A stretch of 64,000 bases of DNA from the NCBI RefSeq assembly GCF_025567365.1, contig NZ_JAOQJG010000005.1, forward strand, positions 186,001 through 250,000. The letters are read 5' to 3'. Numbering within the stretch: the first letter of the stretch is position 1; each line of letters opens with the position of its first letter. A program made the translations under genes and the position numbers. The notes below the pieces were generated by a model. It saw only the letters and a program-made list of their open reading frames with translations, was not told the origin of the DNA and ran no database searches. This document shows positions 22,195 through 31,361 of this stretch, piece after piece. This DNA comes from Anaerostipes amylophilus (lineage in GTDB: Bacteria; Bacillota; Clostridia; Lachnospirales; Lachnospiraceae).

Positions 22195-23391
22195 TTATAA
22201 TTTCTCCTGTGCATAAATAGACAAATCCCCATTCACTCCATAAGCAATCGCACAAACAATCACAAATAGTACCATATTAGCTCCTCCAAATACTTCCAGT
22301 CCGATCATGATCGGTGCGATCAGTGTATTTGTGGCACTTCCAAAAACTGCTGCATATCCTAATGCTGCACATAACATTGGTGGCAGTCCGAATAGTCCAC
22401 CTAGAATTACTCCAAGAGATGTTCCGATTGAGAATAATGGTGTAACTTCTCCGCCCTGAAATCCAATTGCTAATGTAAAGATCGTAAATAGCAATTTTAG
22501 GATCCAGTCATACCCGTAGATCGTCTGTCCTGTAAATCCTGCTGAGATCAGGTTTGTTCCGAGTCCGCTGTATCTTGATCCATGAACAGCAAATAATAAT
22601 ACCGCCAATGGAATCGCCATAAATCCGATTCTCAAAAACTGATTCATAATCTTTTCACCCATAAATGCTTTTAATTTGCTTAGTGAGAATGAAAATAATC
22701 GTCCTGTCAGTCCAAAAATAATCCCAAGGCAGATCACAGCTGCAATCGTCTTTGTTCCTGACAGATTTACTGTATCTTTCATTACAACTGAAAACTTTTC
22801 CAATCCAAGACTATGTGATGTAAATGCTGCTGTATATGCGGATGCTAACGCTGGAAGTAACGCTTCATAATCCATTTTCCCTATGACAATCACTTCAATG
22901 GCAAAAAAAGTTGCACTTAGTGGTGTCTGAAACAGACCTCCGAATCCTGCTGCCATACCGATCACTAACATTAATCTTCCATTCTCTGGAAATTTGAATT
23001 TTCTTCCGATTGCATGAGATAATGTCGCTCCAATCTGGACAGCAACCCCTTCTCTTCCTGCACTTCCTCCGAATAAATGCGTCAACCATGTCCCGATCAT
23101 TACCAATGGAATTAATAATAATGGGATAGCATCTGTTTTTTGCTGTCCAGCTTCAAAGACAAGTTTCATTCCTTTTAAGCTTGCTTTACTGAATGCATAA
23201 TACATTGCCGTAATCACTAATCCGGCAATTGGCAGGAATGGAAGTAAGTATTGATAATGTATGGTTCTAAAATCAGAGATTGCGATCAGTACTCTTCCAA
23301 ACAGGGCATCAATTGCTCCTACGATGATCCCCACGATCACTGCCATAACAAAATATTTCAACAACTGCAAAATATAGCTTTTCTTGTCCAT
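22195..23391 (-). CDS. CLC-family channel/antiporter, probably fluoride type (CLC-F)
   Basis: The 398-residue integral membrane protein has about 11 helices. The CLC signatures are GGSAGREGVAVQIGA near 110, PLSATFFAIEVI near 158 and GFQGGEVTPLFSIGTSLG near 310. The GREGxxxQ and GGEVTPLF forms, together with the lack of the usual GSGIP chloride motif, point to the fluoride-exporting CLC-F branch rather than chloride channels. I see no convincing fluoride riboswitch in front of it. It follows the sortase fragment, separated by a strong terminator, so it is transcribed separately. Confidence 0.78.
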   Translation of the reverse strand: MDKKSYILQLLKYFVMAVIVGIIVGAIDALFGRVLIAISDFRTIHYQYLLPFLPIAGLVITAMYYAFSKASLKGMKLVFEAGQQKTDAIPLLLIPLVMIGTWLTHLFGGSAGREGVAVQIGATLSHAIGRKFKFPENGRLMLVIGMAAGFGGLFQTPLSATFFAIEVIVIGKMDYEALLPALASAYTAAFTSHSLGLEKFSVVMKDTVNLSGTKTIAAVICLGIIFGLTGRLFSFSLSKLKAFMGEKIMNQFLRIGFMAIPLAVLLFAVHGSRYSGLGTNLISAGFTGQTIYGYDWILKLLFTIFTLAIGFQGGEVTPLFSIGTSLGVILGGLFGLPPMLCAALGYAAVFGSATNTLIAPIMIGLEVFGGANMVLFVIVCAIAYGVNGDLSIYAQEKL

Positions 23392-23428
23392 TTTTTATAA
23401 ATTCCTTTCTTCTATAGAGTAAAATAAA

Positions 23429-23472
23429 AAGCTGATAACCCCTGTGTCCATTACACAGATGTCATCAGCTTA
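23429..23472 (-). terminator. Terminator between the sortase fragment and the CLC gene
   Basis: A long stem pairs AAGCTGATGACATCTGTGT with ACACAGGGGTTATCAGCTT (a few mismatches) and is followed on the minus strand by T-rich DNA. It ends the sortase transcript before the CLC gene. Confidence 0.7.
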
Positions 23473-23504
23473 TTTTGTTAAGATATCATATCTTTTTGAT
23501 CGTG

Positions 23505-23915
23505 TCAATTTTCACCAGCCACTGCATTTATAAGTGTACAACGCAGTGCCATTCTGTTTTGGCCACCATAGGTACAGGTAAATAGTGTCATATCCCATTT
23601 GCCTTTTTCCATTTGTTTTACATTGGTTCCTTTAATGATCTCTATATCAGAAACTTTGTATTCAAATCGATTCCCTTCTACATCAATAAACCAGATCTTG
23701 CTTCCGATGTCCAACGTCTTTAATCGACTGAAATGACTTCGGTAATTATGACCTGCAATGATGATATTTCTTTTGTAGACACTTCCTTTGTATCTTCCTG
23801 GTGCAATTTTTAATCCAGCCAGGCTCCAGTGTGACATTACTGGAAGCTGCAGTGATAATTCCGGTACTTCCAAAACTCCAATATACTTGATTCCATCGAT
23901 CGTCTTTGTCTGCAT
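23505..23915 (-). CDS. Sortase catalytic domain lacking N-terminal anchor (probably truncated)
   Basis: The 136-residue product is a near-complete sortase beta-barrel. DGIKYIGVLEVPEL begins the barrel, catalytic His is in AGHNYRSHF, catalytic Cys in LFTCTYGGQNR and catalytic Arg in MALRCTL. Sortases normally have an N-terminal membrane anchor and linker of 60-100 residues, and both are missing. AGAAGGGAA before the ATG could allow expression, but an unanchored cytoplasmic sortase would not meet its substrates. Upstream in another frame is an ORF (23837-24019) with a strong ribosome site, so a frameshift is possible. No LPxTG-type substrate was seen nearby. Confidence 0.7.
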   Translation of the reverse strand: MQTKTIDGIKYIGVLEVPELSLQLPVMSHWSLAGLKIAPGRYKGSVYKRNIIIAGHNYRSHFSRLKTLDIGSKIWFIDVEGNRFEYKVSDIEIIKGTNVKQMEKGKWDMTLFTCTYGGQNRMALRCTLINAVAGEN

Positions 23916-24019
23916 TTCCCTTCTTTATCTTTTGCAAATAATATAACAGGGATATTTCCATATTTATACAAATAATTTAGTAACTCTTCTTTGGAGTACA
24001 CTTTTTCAGAATCTCTCAT
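23837..24019 (-). CDS. Small ORF overlapping the sortase start, hypothetical
   Basis: AAAGGAGG lies four bases before an ATG at 24019. The frame begins MRDSEKVYSKEELLNYLYKY and runs for 60 codons, overlapping the first 79 bases of the sortase frame. The first 35 residues are a plausible charged helical protein; the rest is the sortase reading out of frame. It may be the displaced N-terminal part of the sortase gene or a short protein of its own. It has no membrane segment, so it does not supply the missing anchor. Confidence 0.35.
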   Translation of the reverse strand: MRDSEKVYSKEELLNYLYKYGNIPVILFAKDKEGKCRQRRSMESSILEFWKYRNYHCSFQ

Positions 24020-24158
24020 TTTTCCTCCTTTGGCTCTCCAAATATAAAGCACCCCCGCTTGCTTTCTTTGTAAAAACGTTAACACAGGCTGTGTTACCTA
24101 TACGTGATTTTTTGTTATTTTATGCCAAGATTGATAAATTTTTTTATTCTTTGTACTA

Positions 24159-24190
24159 ATTATAGTACACACCCCCCCCCAGTTTTTCAC
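24159..24190 (-). other. Run of nine C (G on minus strand) beside a -10-like box
   Basis: Bases 24172-24180 are all C. On the minus strand the G run is followed eight bases later by TATAAT (complement of 24159-24164), upstream of the small ORF and sortase fragment. No good -35 sits at 17 bp; TGAAAA at 19 bp is the nearest. Confidence 0.35.
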
Positions 24191-24221
24191 CCCTTAGTTT
24201 AGTTTATTTATTTTATACATC

Positions 24222-24842
24222 TCATCCTTTCTGCTTCATCCTCTTAATAACCTTAAGCCTCGTAAATTCCTCCCTCTCCTTCTCTTCCAACTCATTTGAA
24301 ATCTTATAAACAAACCCAGTATAAGTCGGAATCGTAATATTTTTCAGCGCATTCGCTCTCTTCTGTGTTTTCTTAATACTCGTCGCCAGCCGATAAGCTG
24401 CATTTTCGACCATCGACAATTTGATTGTCAGATCTTTCACTTGTCGAAACGCTTCTCTTGCAACATCAATTGACTCAAATGTCCCATCCATCGCATAAGT
24501 CAGCTGGTTTTCATGTGCATCATATTTTACATGTGGTATCTCCGTTCCCATGATGCTTCTGGTCTGAATCTGAATCGAATCCTCGATTGGAACCGTATAG
24601 GCAAGTTCTTCGACCTTACTAATCCCATGCTGGATATTTGCTCTCTGAAGACATGCATATGCTCTTGTAAATGTCGTATCGATCTCTTCCTGAATATCTT
24701 TTGCCTCATCGATCAGATCCATCAGCTCACGGATCAGAATATTCCTTTTTTTATCCATCAGATCATAGCCTTGTTTTGCTAATGCAAGCGAGTTCTTGGC
24801 TGCGATCAGATTTCCTTTGGTTGGGAATTCTCGTGGGTCCAT
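24222..24842 (-). CDS. atpD: A/V-type ATPase subunit D (central stalk)
   Basis: The 206-residue, largely helical protein begins MDPREFPTKGNLIAAKNSLA, the family start (PTKxxLxxLKxxLxLAxxGxxLL). It has long N- and C-terminal helices that form the rotating coiled coil and a central segment with YTVPIEDS. It turns inside the A3B3 ring and couples it to the membrane ring with subunit F. It is the last of nine ATPase genes, 15 bp after subunit B, with a ribosome site AAGGTGGTG. The end is KRMKQKG. Confidence 0.92.
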   Translation of the reverse strand: MDPREFPTKGNLIAAKNSLALAKQGYDLMDKKRNILIRELMDLIDEAKDIQEEIDTTFTRAYACLQRANIQHGISKVEELAYTVPIEDSIQIQTRSIMGTEIPHVKYDAHENQLTYAMDGTFESIDVAREAFRQVKDLTIKLSMVENAAYRLATSIKKTQKRANALKNITIPTYTGFVYKISNELEEKEREEFTRLKVIKRMKQKG

Positions 24843-24857
24843 AATCTCACCACCTTT

Positions 24858-26243
24858 TTAGCTTTCCTGCTTTTTCGGCAGGTATTTATCGATGATCTTC
24901 GTGTCGATTCGGTCTAATTCTTCCCTTGGCAGAATCTTTAATAATTCCCATCCAAAATCCAAAGTCTCAATCATAGAACGATTTTCTTCTGATCCCTGAC
25001 CGATATATCGTTCTTCAAATTCCTTTCCGAATTCCAGATATTTTTTATCGATCGGTGATAATTCATCTTCACCGATGACAGAGGCTAAGTTCCTTGCCTC
25101 TCCCACCTTTGCATAGGCAGAAAATAACTGGTTTGCAAGATCCTGATGGTCTTCTCTTGTGTATCCTTCACCAATTCCATCTTTCATCAGACGTGAAAGT
25201 GACGGCAAGACACTGATCGGCGGATAAATAGACTGTCCATTTAAGTTACGATCCAGTACGATCTGTCCTTCGGTAATATATCCAGTTAAGTCAGGAATCG
25301 GATGTGTGATATCGTCATTGGGCATTGTAAGGATTGGAAGCTGTGTTACAGAACCTTCCGCTCCTTCAATAATTCCTGCACGTTCGTAAAGTGTCGCAAG
25401 TTCGCTGTATAAATATCCTGGGTATCCTTTTCTGGATGGAATTTCTCCTTTGGATGAAGATACCTCACGCATCGCTTCTGCAAATGATGTCATATCGGTC
25501 AGAATTACCAAGATATGCATGTTGCAGTCAAATGCCAGATATTCTGCTGCCGTTAAGGCTACTTTCGGTGTGATCAGTCGTTCGACAACTGGGTCATTTG
25601 CAAGATTTAAGAACATACATACATGATCTGCAACACCGCTTTCCTCAAATGTTTTCTGAAAGAAATCCGCAACATCATGTTTGACACCCATTGCTCCAAA
25701 AACTACCGCAAATGGCTCATCAGAACCATCTCCTAAGGATGCCTGTTTTACGATCTGTGCTGCCAACTGATCGTGTGGCAATCCGTTTCCTGAGAAGATA
25801 GGAAGCTTCTGTCCACGAATCAGCGTTGTTAATCCATCAATGGCTGAAATACCTGTGCGGATATAGTTTCTTGGATATTTTCTTCGGACTGGATTTAACG
25901 GAAGTCCATTGACATCTCGTTTTACATCCGTGATCAATGGGCCTAATCCATCAATTGGTTTTCCGATCCCGTTGAATGTTCTTCCAAGCATATCTGGTGC
26001 AAGAGAAACTTCCATCGGATGTCCGGTCAGTTTCGTTCTTGTATTGTCAAGGGACATATTTTCGGTTCCCTCAAATACCTGAATGACTGCTTTATCTTCG
26101 TATAATTCAATGATCCTTCCAATTTTCTTTGTCTTTCCATCGACCGTAAATTCCACGATCTCATCAAAAAATGCGTCTTGTACCCCTTCCAGAATGACAA
26201 GCGGACCATTGATGCTGCTTAAGCCTAAATATTCAATTCCCAT
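24858..26243 (-). CDS. atpB: A/V-type ATPase subunit B (non-catalytic nucleotide subunit)
   Basis: The 461-residue protein matches the B-subunit length. It contains GIEYLGLSSINGPLVILEGV at the start, PMEVSLAPDMLGRTFNGIGKPIDG near 80, IRTGISAIDGLTTLIRGQKLPIFSGNGLPHDQLAAQI near 130 and the ILTDMTSFAEAMREVSSSKGE region. The P-loop is replaced by SGNGLPHD, as expected for a regulatory subunit. It alternates with A in the catalytic hexamer. It lies 15 bp after subunit A and is led by GGAGG. Confidence 0.95.
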   Translation of the reverse strand: MGIEYLGLSSINGPLVILEGVQDAFFDEIVEFTVDGKTKKIGRIIELYEDKAVIQVFEGTENMSLDNTRTKLTGHPMEVSLAPDMLGRTFNGIGKPIDGLGPLITDVKRDVNGLPLNPVRRKYPRNYIRTGISAIDGLTTLIRGQKLPIFSGNGLPHDQLAAQIVKQASLGDGSDEPFAVVFGAMGVKHDVADFFQKTFEESGVADHVCMFLNLANDPVVERLITPKVALTAAEYLAFDCNMHILVILTDMTSFAEAMREVSSSKGEIPSRKGYPGYLYSELATLYERAGIIEGAEGSVTQLPILTMPNDDITHPIPDLTGYITEGQIVLDRNLNGQSIYPPISVLPSLSRLMKDGIGEGYTREDHQDLANQLFSAYAKVGEARNLASVIGEDELSPIDKKYLEFGKEFEERYIGQGSEENRSMIETLDFGWELLKILPREELDRIDTKIIDKYLPKKQES

Positions 26244-26258
26244 AATCTATCCGCCTCC

Positions 26259-28025
26259 TTATGCATTCTTTTCCAGTACTGCGTCATAAAAATCATCAAT
26301 CTGTTTATGGTAAAGATCCAGTAATTGCAGATTATCATTTGGAACATCATATTTGATCGCAATGACTTTCTCAAAGATTCCTTCTGCTTTTAACACACTC
26401 ATCGGCATTCCTCTTGCCACTAATTCTCTGCTCTTTTGGTATAGATATAAAATGACTTCCATCATTTTATATTGCTTCTCCATAGATACGCAGGTGTCGT
26501 CTTTGTGGAATGCATTTTGCTGCAGAAATCCTAATCGAATTACCCTTGCAATCTCTAACGTTAATTTCTGATCATCTGGGAGAACATCTCCACCGATCAG
26601 TTTTACGATCTCCATCAGACTGCTTTCCTGATTCAGGATTGCCATCAGCCGGTTTCGATAGTCCACAAAGTTCGGTGATACATGATCTCTGTACCAGCCT
26701 CCAAGATCTGTAAGATATTCACTGTAGCTTGTCAGCCAGTGGATCGCTGGGAAATGTCTTGCGTAGGCTAACGATTTATCCAATCCCCAGAAACAGCGGA
26801 CAAATCGCTTTGTATTCTGCGTTACTGGCTCAGAAAAATCTCCTCCCTGTGGTGATACCGCACCGATGATCGTTACGGAACCGTCGGTTCCATTTAAGTT
26901 ATGCATCATCCCAGCTCGCTCATAAAAAGCAGATAATCTCGATGCCAAATATGCCGGGAATCCTTCTTCTGCTGGCATTTCTTCCAGACGACCAGATAAT
27001 TCTCTTAATGCTTCTGCCCACCTTGAGGTAGAATCCGCCATGATCGCGACATCATAACCCATATCGCGGTAATATTCTGCCAGTGTAAGCCCTGTATAAA
27101 TAGACGCTTCACGTGCTGCCACTGGCATATTAGACGTATTAGCGATCAGTGTTGTTCGGTCCATCAATGGATTTCCACTCTTTGGATCGACTAATTCTGA
27201 GAATTCTTCCAATACCTGCGTCATTTCATTTCCACGTTCCCCGCATCCGATATAAATAATGATATCCGCATCGGACCATTTGGCGATCTGGTGCTGGGTC
27301 ATTGTCTTTCCAGTACCAAACCCGCCTGGGATCGCTGCTGTTCCACCTTTTGCGATTGGAAACATGGTATCCAGTATTCTCTGTCCTGTGACCAATGGCA
27401 CACATGCCGGAATTCGATCGTATACTGGCCTTGGAACCCTAATTGGCCATCTCTGGATCATTGTTAAAATCTTCTCTGTTCCATCATCTAATCTTAATGT
27501 GATCATATGATCTTTGATCGTATGTTCTCCATCAGATGCCACAAAGGTAACCGTTCCTGTAAGATCTGGAGGTACCATGCATTTGTGTACGATCGCTCTT
27601 GTCTCCTGCACTTCGGCATAGATGTCTCCTCCATGAAGAACATCTCCTTCATTGACAACCAGTTTTGTATCCCACAACTTCTGTATATCAAGCGAATCTA
27701 CACTGATACCTCTTGTGATAAATGCACCTGCATTTTCAGCAATTCTCTCAAGCGGGCGTTCAATTCCATCAAAAATATTATCTAAGATTCCGGGAGCCAA
27801 TGTAACAGATACTGCTTCTCCGCTTGCTTCCACGATCTCTCCCGGTCTTAACCCAGATGTTTCCTCATAGACCTGTATCGTTGTTCGGTCTTTATCCAGC
27901 GAAATGACTTCTCCGACTAACTTTTCTTTGCCGACATAAACCATTTCTGACATCTTAAATCCAGTATTTCCAGCCAGATAAATGACAGGTCCGTTGATTC
28001 CATAAATTGTTCCAGTCTTACTCAC
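26259..28025 (-). CDS. atpA: A/V-type ATPase catalytic subunit A
   Basis: The 588-residue catalytic subunit has beta-barrel start SKTGTIYGINGPVIYLAG, the family's insertion domain at about 115-185, Walker A GGFGTGKTM near 235 and IYIGCGERGNEMTQVLEEF just after. Catalytic Glu lies in that GERGNE segment, and SRWAEALRELSGRLEEMPAEE is present near 330. It hydrolyses or makes ATP with B. The start is a GTG at 28025, inside the last codons of subunit E with GGGGGTG upstream, so the two are translationally coupled. Confidence 0.95.
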   Translation of the reverse strand: MSKTGTIYGINGPVIYLAGNTGFKMSEMVYVGKEKLVGEVISLDKDRTTIQVYEETSGLRPGEIVEASGEAVSVTLAPGILDNIFDGIERPLERIAENAGAFITRGISVDSLDIQKLWDTKLVVNEGDVLHGGDIYAEVQETRAIVHKCMVPPDLTGTVTFVASDGEHTIKDHMITLRLDDGTEKILTMIQRWPIRVPRPVYDRIPACVPLVTGQRILDTMFPIAKGGTAAIPGGFGTGKTMTQHQIAKWSDADIIIYIGCGERGNEMTQVLEEFSELVDPKSGNPLMDRTTLIANTSNMPVAAREASIYTGLTLAEYYRDMGYDVAIMADSTSRWAEALRELSGRLEEMPAEEGFPAYLASRLSAFYERAGMMHNLNGTDGSVTIIGAVSPQGGDFSEPVTQNTKRFVRCFWGLDKSLAYARHFPAIHWLTSYSEYLTDLGGWYRDHVSPNFVDYRNRLMAILNQESSLMEIVKLIGGDVLPDDQKLTLEIARVIRLGFLQQNAFHKDDTCVSMEKQYKMMEVILYLYQKSRELVARGMPMSVLKAEGIFEKVIAIKYDVPNDNLQLLDLYHKQIDDFYDAVLEKNA

Positions 28026-28614
28026 CTGTCACACCCCCTTTAAAGGTAAATTCTTCGTATTCTTTCTCCAAGGCTCCCGAAAATGAGTGATCGATCAAAA
28101 TATTTCTTCCCGGAATGACTGAACGGATTCCTCCGATAAAATCTTCCTCACTAACTGTGACTGTCATTCCTGTCCGTTTTTCAAGAAATTCTTTCTTATC
28201 CTGATCGGAGCTGTTAATATAGATCGTCAGTGGATTCCCATCTGCAAATCTTGCTGCTTTGGCAATATAGGATACGAGCAATTCTTTGTATTCTTCCGTT
28301 TTCATATATTCATCGGTCATCTCACGGACCTCCTCAAACAGCTTGTTTTTCAGTTCATTTTGAACACGGCTTAACTGCCTTCGAAGTTTTAATTGTCCTT
28401 TGGATGTTGCTGTATTTAACTGCTGCCTTGCCGATGCTGTTTCGGTCTTAATTCTCGTATCTGCCTGCATCACAGCTTCTTGTTTATGTGTCTTGAACAC
28501 GCTTTCCAAAGCCTTCTGATGCTGGTCTATGATTTCATTTCCTCTGGCTCTCGCCTCTTCCATGGCAGCTTCCCTGATATGTGAAATCTTTTCTTCTACT
28601 GTCACATTCGTCAC
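28018..28614 (-). CDS. atpE: A/V-type ATPase subunit E (peripheral stalk)
   Basis: The 198-residue protein has an N-terminal charged helix (about 5-100, rich in E, K, Q, R) that forms the stalk coiled coil, and a globular C-terminal half with GGIRSVIPGRNILIDHSFSG, the conserved subunit E end. With the G/H subunit it links the catalytic head to subunit I as a stator. It overlaps subunit A by eight bases and follows subunit F by 18 bp. Confidence 0.88.
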   Translation of the reverse strand: MTNVTVEEKISHIREAAMEEARARGNEIIDQHQKALESVFKTHKQEAVMQADTRIKTETASARQQLNTATSKGQLKLRRQLSRVQNELKNKLFEEVREMTDEYMKTEEYKELLVSYIAKAARFADGNPLTIYINSSDQDKKEFLEKRTGMTVTVSEEDFIGGIRSVIPGRNILIDHSFSGALEKEYEEFTFKGGVTGE

Positions 28615-28632
28615 CTTCCTTCTACAGCCGGC

Positions 28633-28941
28633 TTATAATTTCAATCCGATCGCCTCATTGACATAAGACGTGATAAAATCTTTCTTCCGCCCAGTTCCGT
28701 GCCGGTCAGGAATCTCGATCAGAAGCGGCATCTTGCGTTCCAGTTTGATCTCATCGATCAGTTCTGGAAATTCTCTTCCAAACTTCTCTGTCAAAAGCAC
28801 GATCCCAATCTCTGGATCGCTCATAGCTTTTTCAATCACTTCTTTTAGTTCATCCCTCTCATGAACCACGACTCCATCAACTCCGGCTAACCGCATTCCT
28901 GTCAATGTATCTACGTTATCACTGATCAAATACATTTTCAT
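28633..28941 (-). CDS. atpF: A/V-type ATPase subunit F
   Basis: The 102-residue protein is read from the ATG at 28941 (MKMYLISDNVDTLTGMRLAG), the family start, with GGAAGTG six bases upstream; the frame extends nine bases further to 28950. It contains GIVLLTEKFGREFPELID and IPDRHGTG, typical of the Rossmann-like F subunit that tips the central stalk D and regulates rotation. It lies 17 bp after subunit K. Confidence 0.9.
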   Translation of the reverse strand: MKMYLISDNVDTLTGMRLAGVDGVVVHERDELKEVIEKAMSDPEIGIVLLTEKFGREFPELIDEIKLERKMPLLIEIPDRHGTGRKKDFITSYVNEAIGLKL

Positions 28942-28958
28942 AAATATCACTTCCTGAT

Positions 28959-29399
28959 CTATCCAAGTTTACCGATGATCATAAATGAAATGATCAATCC
29001 ATACAGACACACACCTTCTGCCAGACCTACGAAGATCAAGGATTTACCTAATGCACTTGGATCTTCGCTGATCGCACCTAAGGCTGCACTTGCAGCACTC
29101 GCTACGGCGATACCCCCACCAACGCAGGAAAGTCCAGTTGATAATGCTGCTGCCAGATATCCTAATCCTGTACTCATTCCAGCATCAGAGCTTGCCTGCG
29201 CTGCCTGTACCGGATCTGTGATAAACATCATCACTCCGGCGATTACAATGATTCCGAAGAAGAAAAATGCGTTAAATGCAATGCTTCGTTTATAACGTTT
29301 CTTTGTTCTCTCTCCATGAAGAAAATAACCAAAAGGAATAAATATACTTAAAATTAATGCTGCGATGATCACTAATTTGATTGCTAATGTCATAACCAT
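28959..29399 (-). CDS. atpK: A/V-type ATPase membrane rotor subunit K (proteolipid)
   Basis: The 146-residue protein has four hydrophobic helices (about 6-24, 43-62, 78-100, 118-143). The second hairpin is a typical c-subunit with GGGIAVASAASAALGAISEDP and FVGLAEGVCLYGLIIS, where Glu is the ion-binding carboxylate. The first hairpin lacks a matching carboxylate and carries a basic loop (ERTKKRYKR), so only one binding site per chain is expected. Ion type, Na+ or H+, cannot be told with certainty. It lies 12 bp after subunit I. Confidence 0.88.
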   Translation of the reverse strand: MVMTLAIKLVIIAALILSIFIPFGYFLHGERTKKRYKRSIAFNAFFFFGIIVIAGVMMFITDPVQAAQASSDAGMSTGLGYLAAALSTGLSCVGGGIAVASAASAALGAISEDPSALGKSLIFVGLAEGVCLYGLIISFMIIGKLG

Positions 29400-29411
29400 A
29401 ACCGATACCTC

Positions 29412-31361
29412 CTAATTTTCCTTGCCTGCATGATTGTCATATGGATGGAATTCTCTTCCTGATCCCGTGTAGAAACGGCTGAACATCTCATAATATTCCA
29501 GACGTAATACCTGAATTCCGACAACCAGACCTTCCAGTCCGCACACGATAATATTTCCAAGAACAATGATGATCCAGTTTGGATTTCCTGCCCCGTCTGT
29601 GATGCCTCCAAGCATCAAAACAACTTCCATCATTGCCGCATGGCTCACTGCAAATGCTCCGATACGCACAAATGAGATTGTGTTGGAGAAGAAACTTAAC
29701 ATCGTCTCAAACAGTTCAAAAAATCCCTGTACCAAAAACATTCCGACACCGCCTTCTGCTTTTGGTTTCTTTCCTTCGACCAGCTGTCCTAATGGTTCCT
29801 TTAACAAAAACAGTATGACTGGAATTCCAAGGAAAATGACCATCATGATATTTCCTGGTGTTTTGTGTCCTGTCATATAAAGCACGATCGTTAAGACAAG
29901 GAATCCATAAAATACAAGTCCTGCAACTCCATTTGGACTAAAAAATAAATTTTCTTTATCCCCTCGTTTCTTTGCATTGATGATCTGAAATACCATCGCA
30001 AGCAGGATCAGTGCCATACCAAATGCAACCGCCACGATAAATACGGTATTTAACTGTCCGACAAATGGTAATTTCATCATTGCATGCATTGGCGATAACC
30101 ACATCGGCTTGATAATCGTTCCTTCAAATCCAAAGAAACTTCCGAACATAAATCCAAAGAATGTAGAGAAGATTCCAGCTATCGAAATGATTCCTGCAAG
30201 ATTCCATTTCTTGATCTTATATAGTAATCCCCCACCGATAAACAAACACAATCCCTGACCAACATCACCAAACATGGCTCCAAAAATAAAGGTATAAGTC
30301 AGTGCCACAAAAATGGTTGGGTCCATCTCATCATGGGATGGCAGTCCATACATTCTGATAAACATTTCAAACGGTTTAAAGAATTTTGGGTTCTGTAATT
30401 TTGTCGGTGGATCACCGAAGAATTTTTCTCGGCCTTCTTCGACGATGATCGTGATTCGATCATCATCTTTTGTCTCTTCGATAAATGCCTGCGTATCTTT
30501 TTCACTCATCCAGCCACAGAGAATGTAGTAATCTTCCTGTTCTTCATTTTCCATGCAGGCTGCCATTTTACGAACATCAAAGTTGTTGGATAATTCCTCT
30601 AACTTATATCTGGCACCTCGGATCTTCTTTGCCTTCACAGATAAGAAATCTTTCATCTGTTTCTGGACATTTTTAATTTCTTTTTCAATCTCATCGATCT
30701 GATTTCTTAGATTCCTGCAGATTTCTGCTGGCATTCCCTCGTAATCATCTGGGAGTGATATCGTTTCAAAATGCAGAGATTTAAACGTTGAATCGATTTT
30801 TCCCATTTCTTTATGTGCTGCAAAATAGCATCCGTACACATAATTTTCATTCCGGACTCCCTCCAAAAAGATCGCATTGAGATCATCAAATAAATATTTT
30901 TCAAGTTTCTGATAATACTCTACGTTTACCCGTCCAAATCTGACTTTCATATACTGGTAACCGTAAACTTCTTTTAAATTTAACTCTAAAGGCTGAAACG
31001 GTTCAAGTTCATGAAGCCTTTCTAAGAATTCTTCTTTCTGCTTCTTTAACCGGTCTTCTCTCGCCTTAAGATCCAGATAATCATGATTGAGATCCCGGAT
31101 CATTGTAAGGATCTCATCTGCCGTAAGAGAGGTATCCATCTCCCCTTTTGGCTGTGCAAGCATCGCTACATATTGTTCCGCTTTGGAAAGCGGTTCTTTG
31201 TAAGGATTCACATCCATAAACGGCATGAGGTTATCTGTCGTCTTCAATTCTGTGATCGCATTTTCCAGCTGCATTTCGTATTTGGAAAGATAAGATGCAC
31301 TTACCCTGTCAATATCAGTTCTCGGACCGGAAATGCTTAAGAATTTCATCTTTACGATCAT
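29412..31361 (-). CDS. atpI: A/V-type ATPase subunit I (membrane stator)
   Basis: The 649-residue protein has a soluble N-terminal half (about 1-330) with coiled coils around 85-115 and 215-250, and a membrane half with seven to eight helices. Family landmarks are TYTFIFGAMFGDVGQGLCL near 365, GFMFGSFFG, FSNTISFVRIGAFAVSHAAM with the key Arg near 570, and GLVVGIQVLRLEYYEMFSRFY near the end. It provides the half-channels for ions next to the K ring. The ATG overlaps the stop of subunit C by four bases (ATGA), with GGAGG eight bases before. Confidence 0.94.
   Translation of the reverse strand: MIVKMKFLSISGPRTDIDRVSASYLSKYEMQLENAITELKTTDNLMPFMDVNPYKEPLSKAEQYVAMLAQPKGEMDTSLTADEILTMIRDLNHDYLDLKAREDRLKKQKEEFLERLHELEPFQPLELNLKEVYGYQYMKVRFGRVNVEYYQKLEKYLFDDLNAIFLEGVRNENYVYGCYFAAHKEMGKIDSTFKSLHFETISLPDDYEGMPAEICRNLRNQIDEIEKEIKNVQKQMKDFLSVKAKKIRGARYKLEELSNNFDVRKMAACMENEEQEDYYILCGWMSEKDTQAFIEETKDDDRITIIVEEGREKFFGDPPTKLQNPKFFKPFEMFIRMYGLPSHDEMDPTIFVALTYTFIFGAMFGDVGQGLCLFIGGGLLYKIKKWNLAGIISIAGIFSTFFGFMFGSFFGFEGTIIKPMWLSPMHAMMKLPFVGQLNTVFIVAVAFGMALILLAMVFQIINAKKRGDKENLFFSPNGVAGLVFYGFLVLTIVLYMTGHKTPGNIMMVIFLGIPVILFLLKEPLGQLVEGKKPKAEGGVGMFLVQGFFELFETMLSFFSNTISFVRIGAFAVSHAAMMEVVLMLGGITDGAGNPNWIIIVLGNIIVCGLEGLVVGIQVLRLEYYEMFSRFYTGSGREFHPYDNHAGKEN

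Noticed and set aside
23391..23510. Possible fluoride riboswitch upstream of the CLC-F-like gene
   Set aside because: GCTGATGACATCT resembles the 3' conserved segment, but the 5' GGCGATG-type stem-loop and the pseudoknot partner are not found. The sequence pairs with itself as a terminator hairpin.
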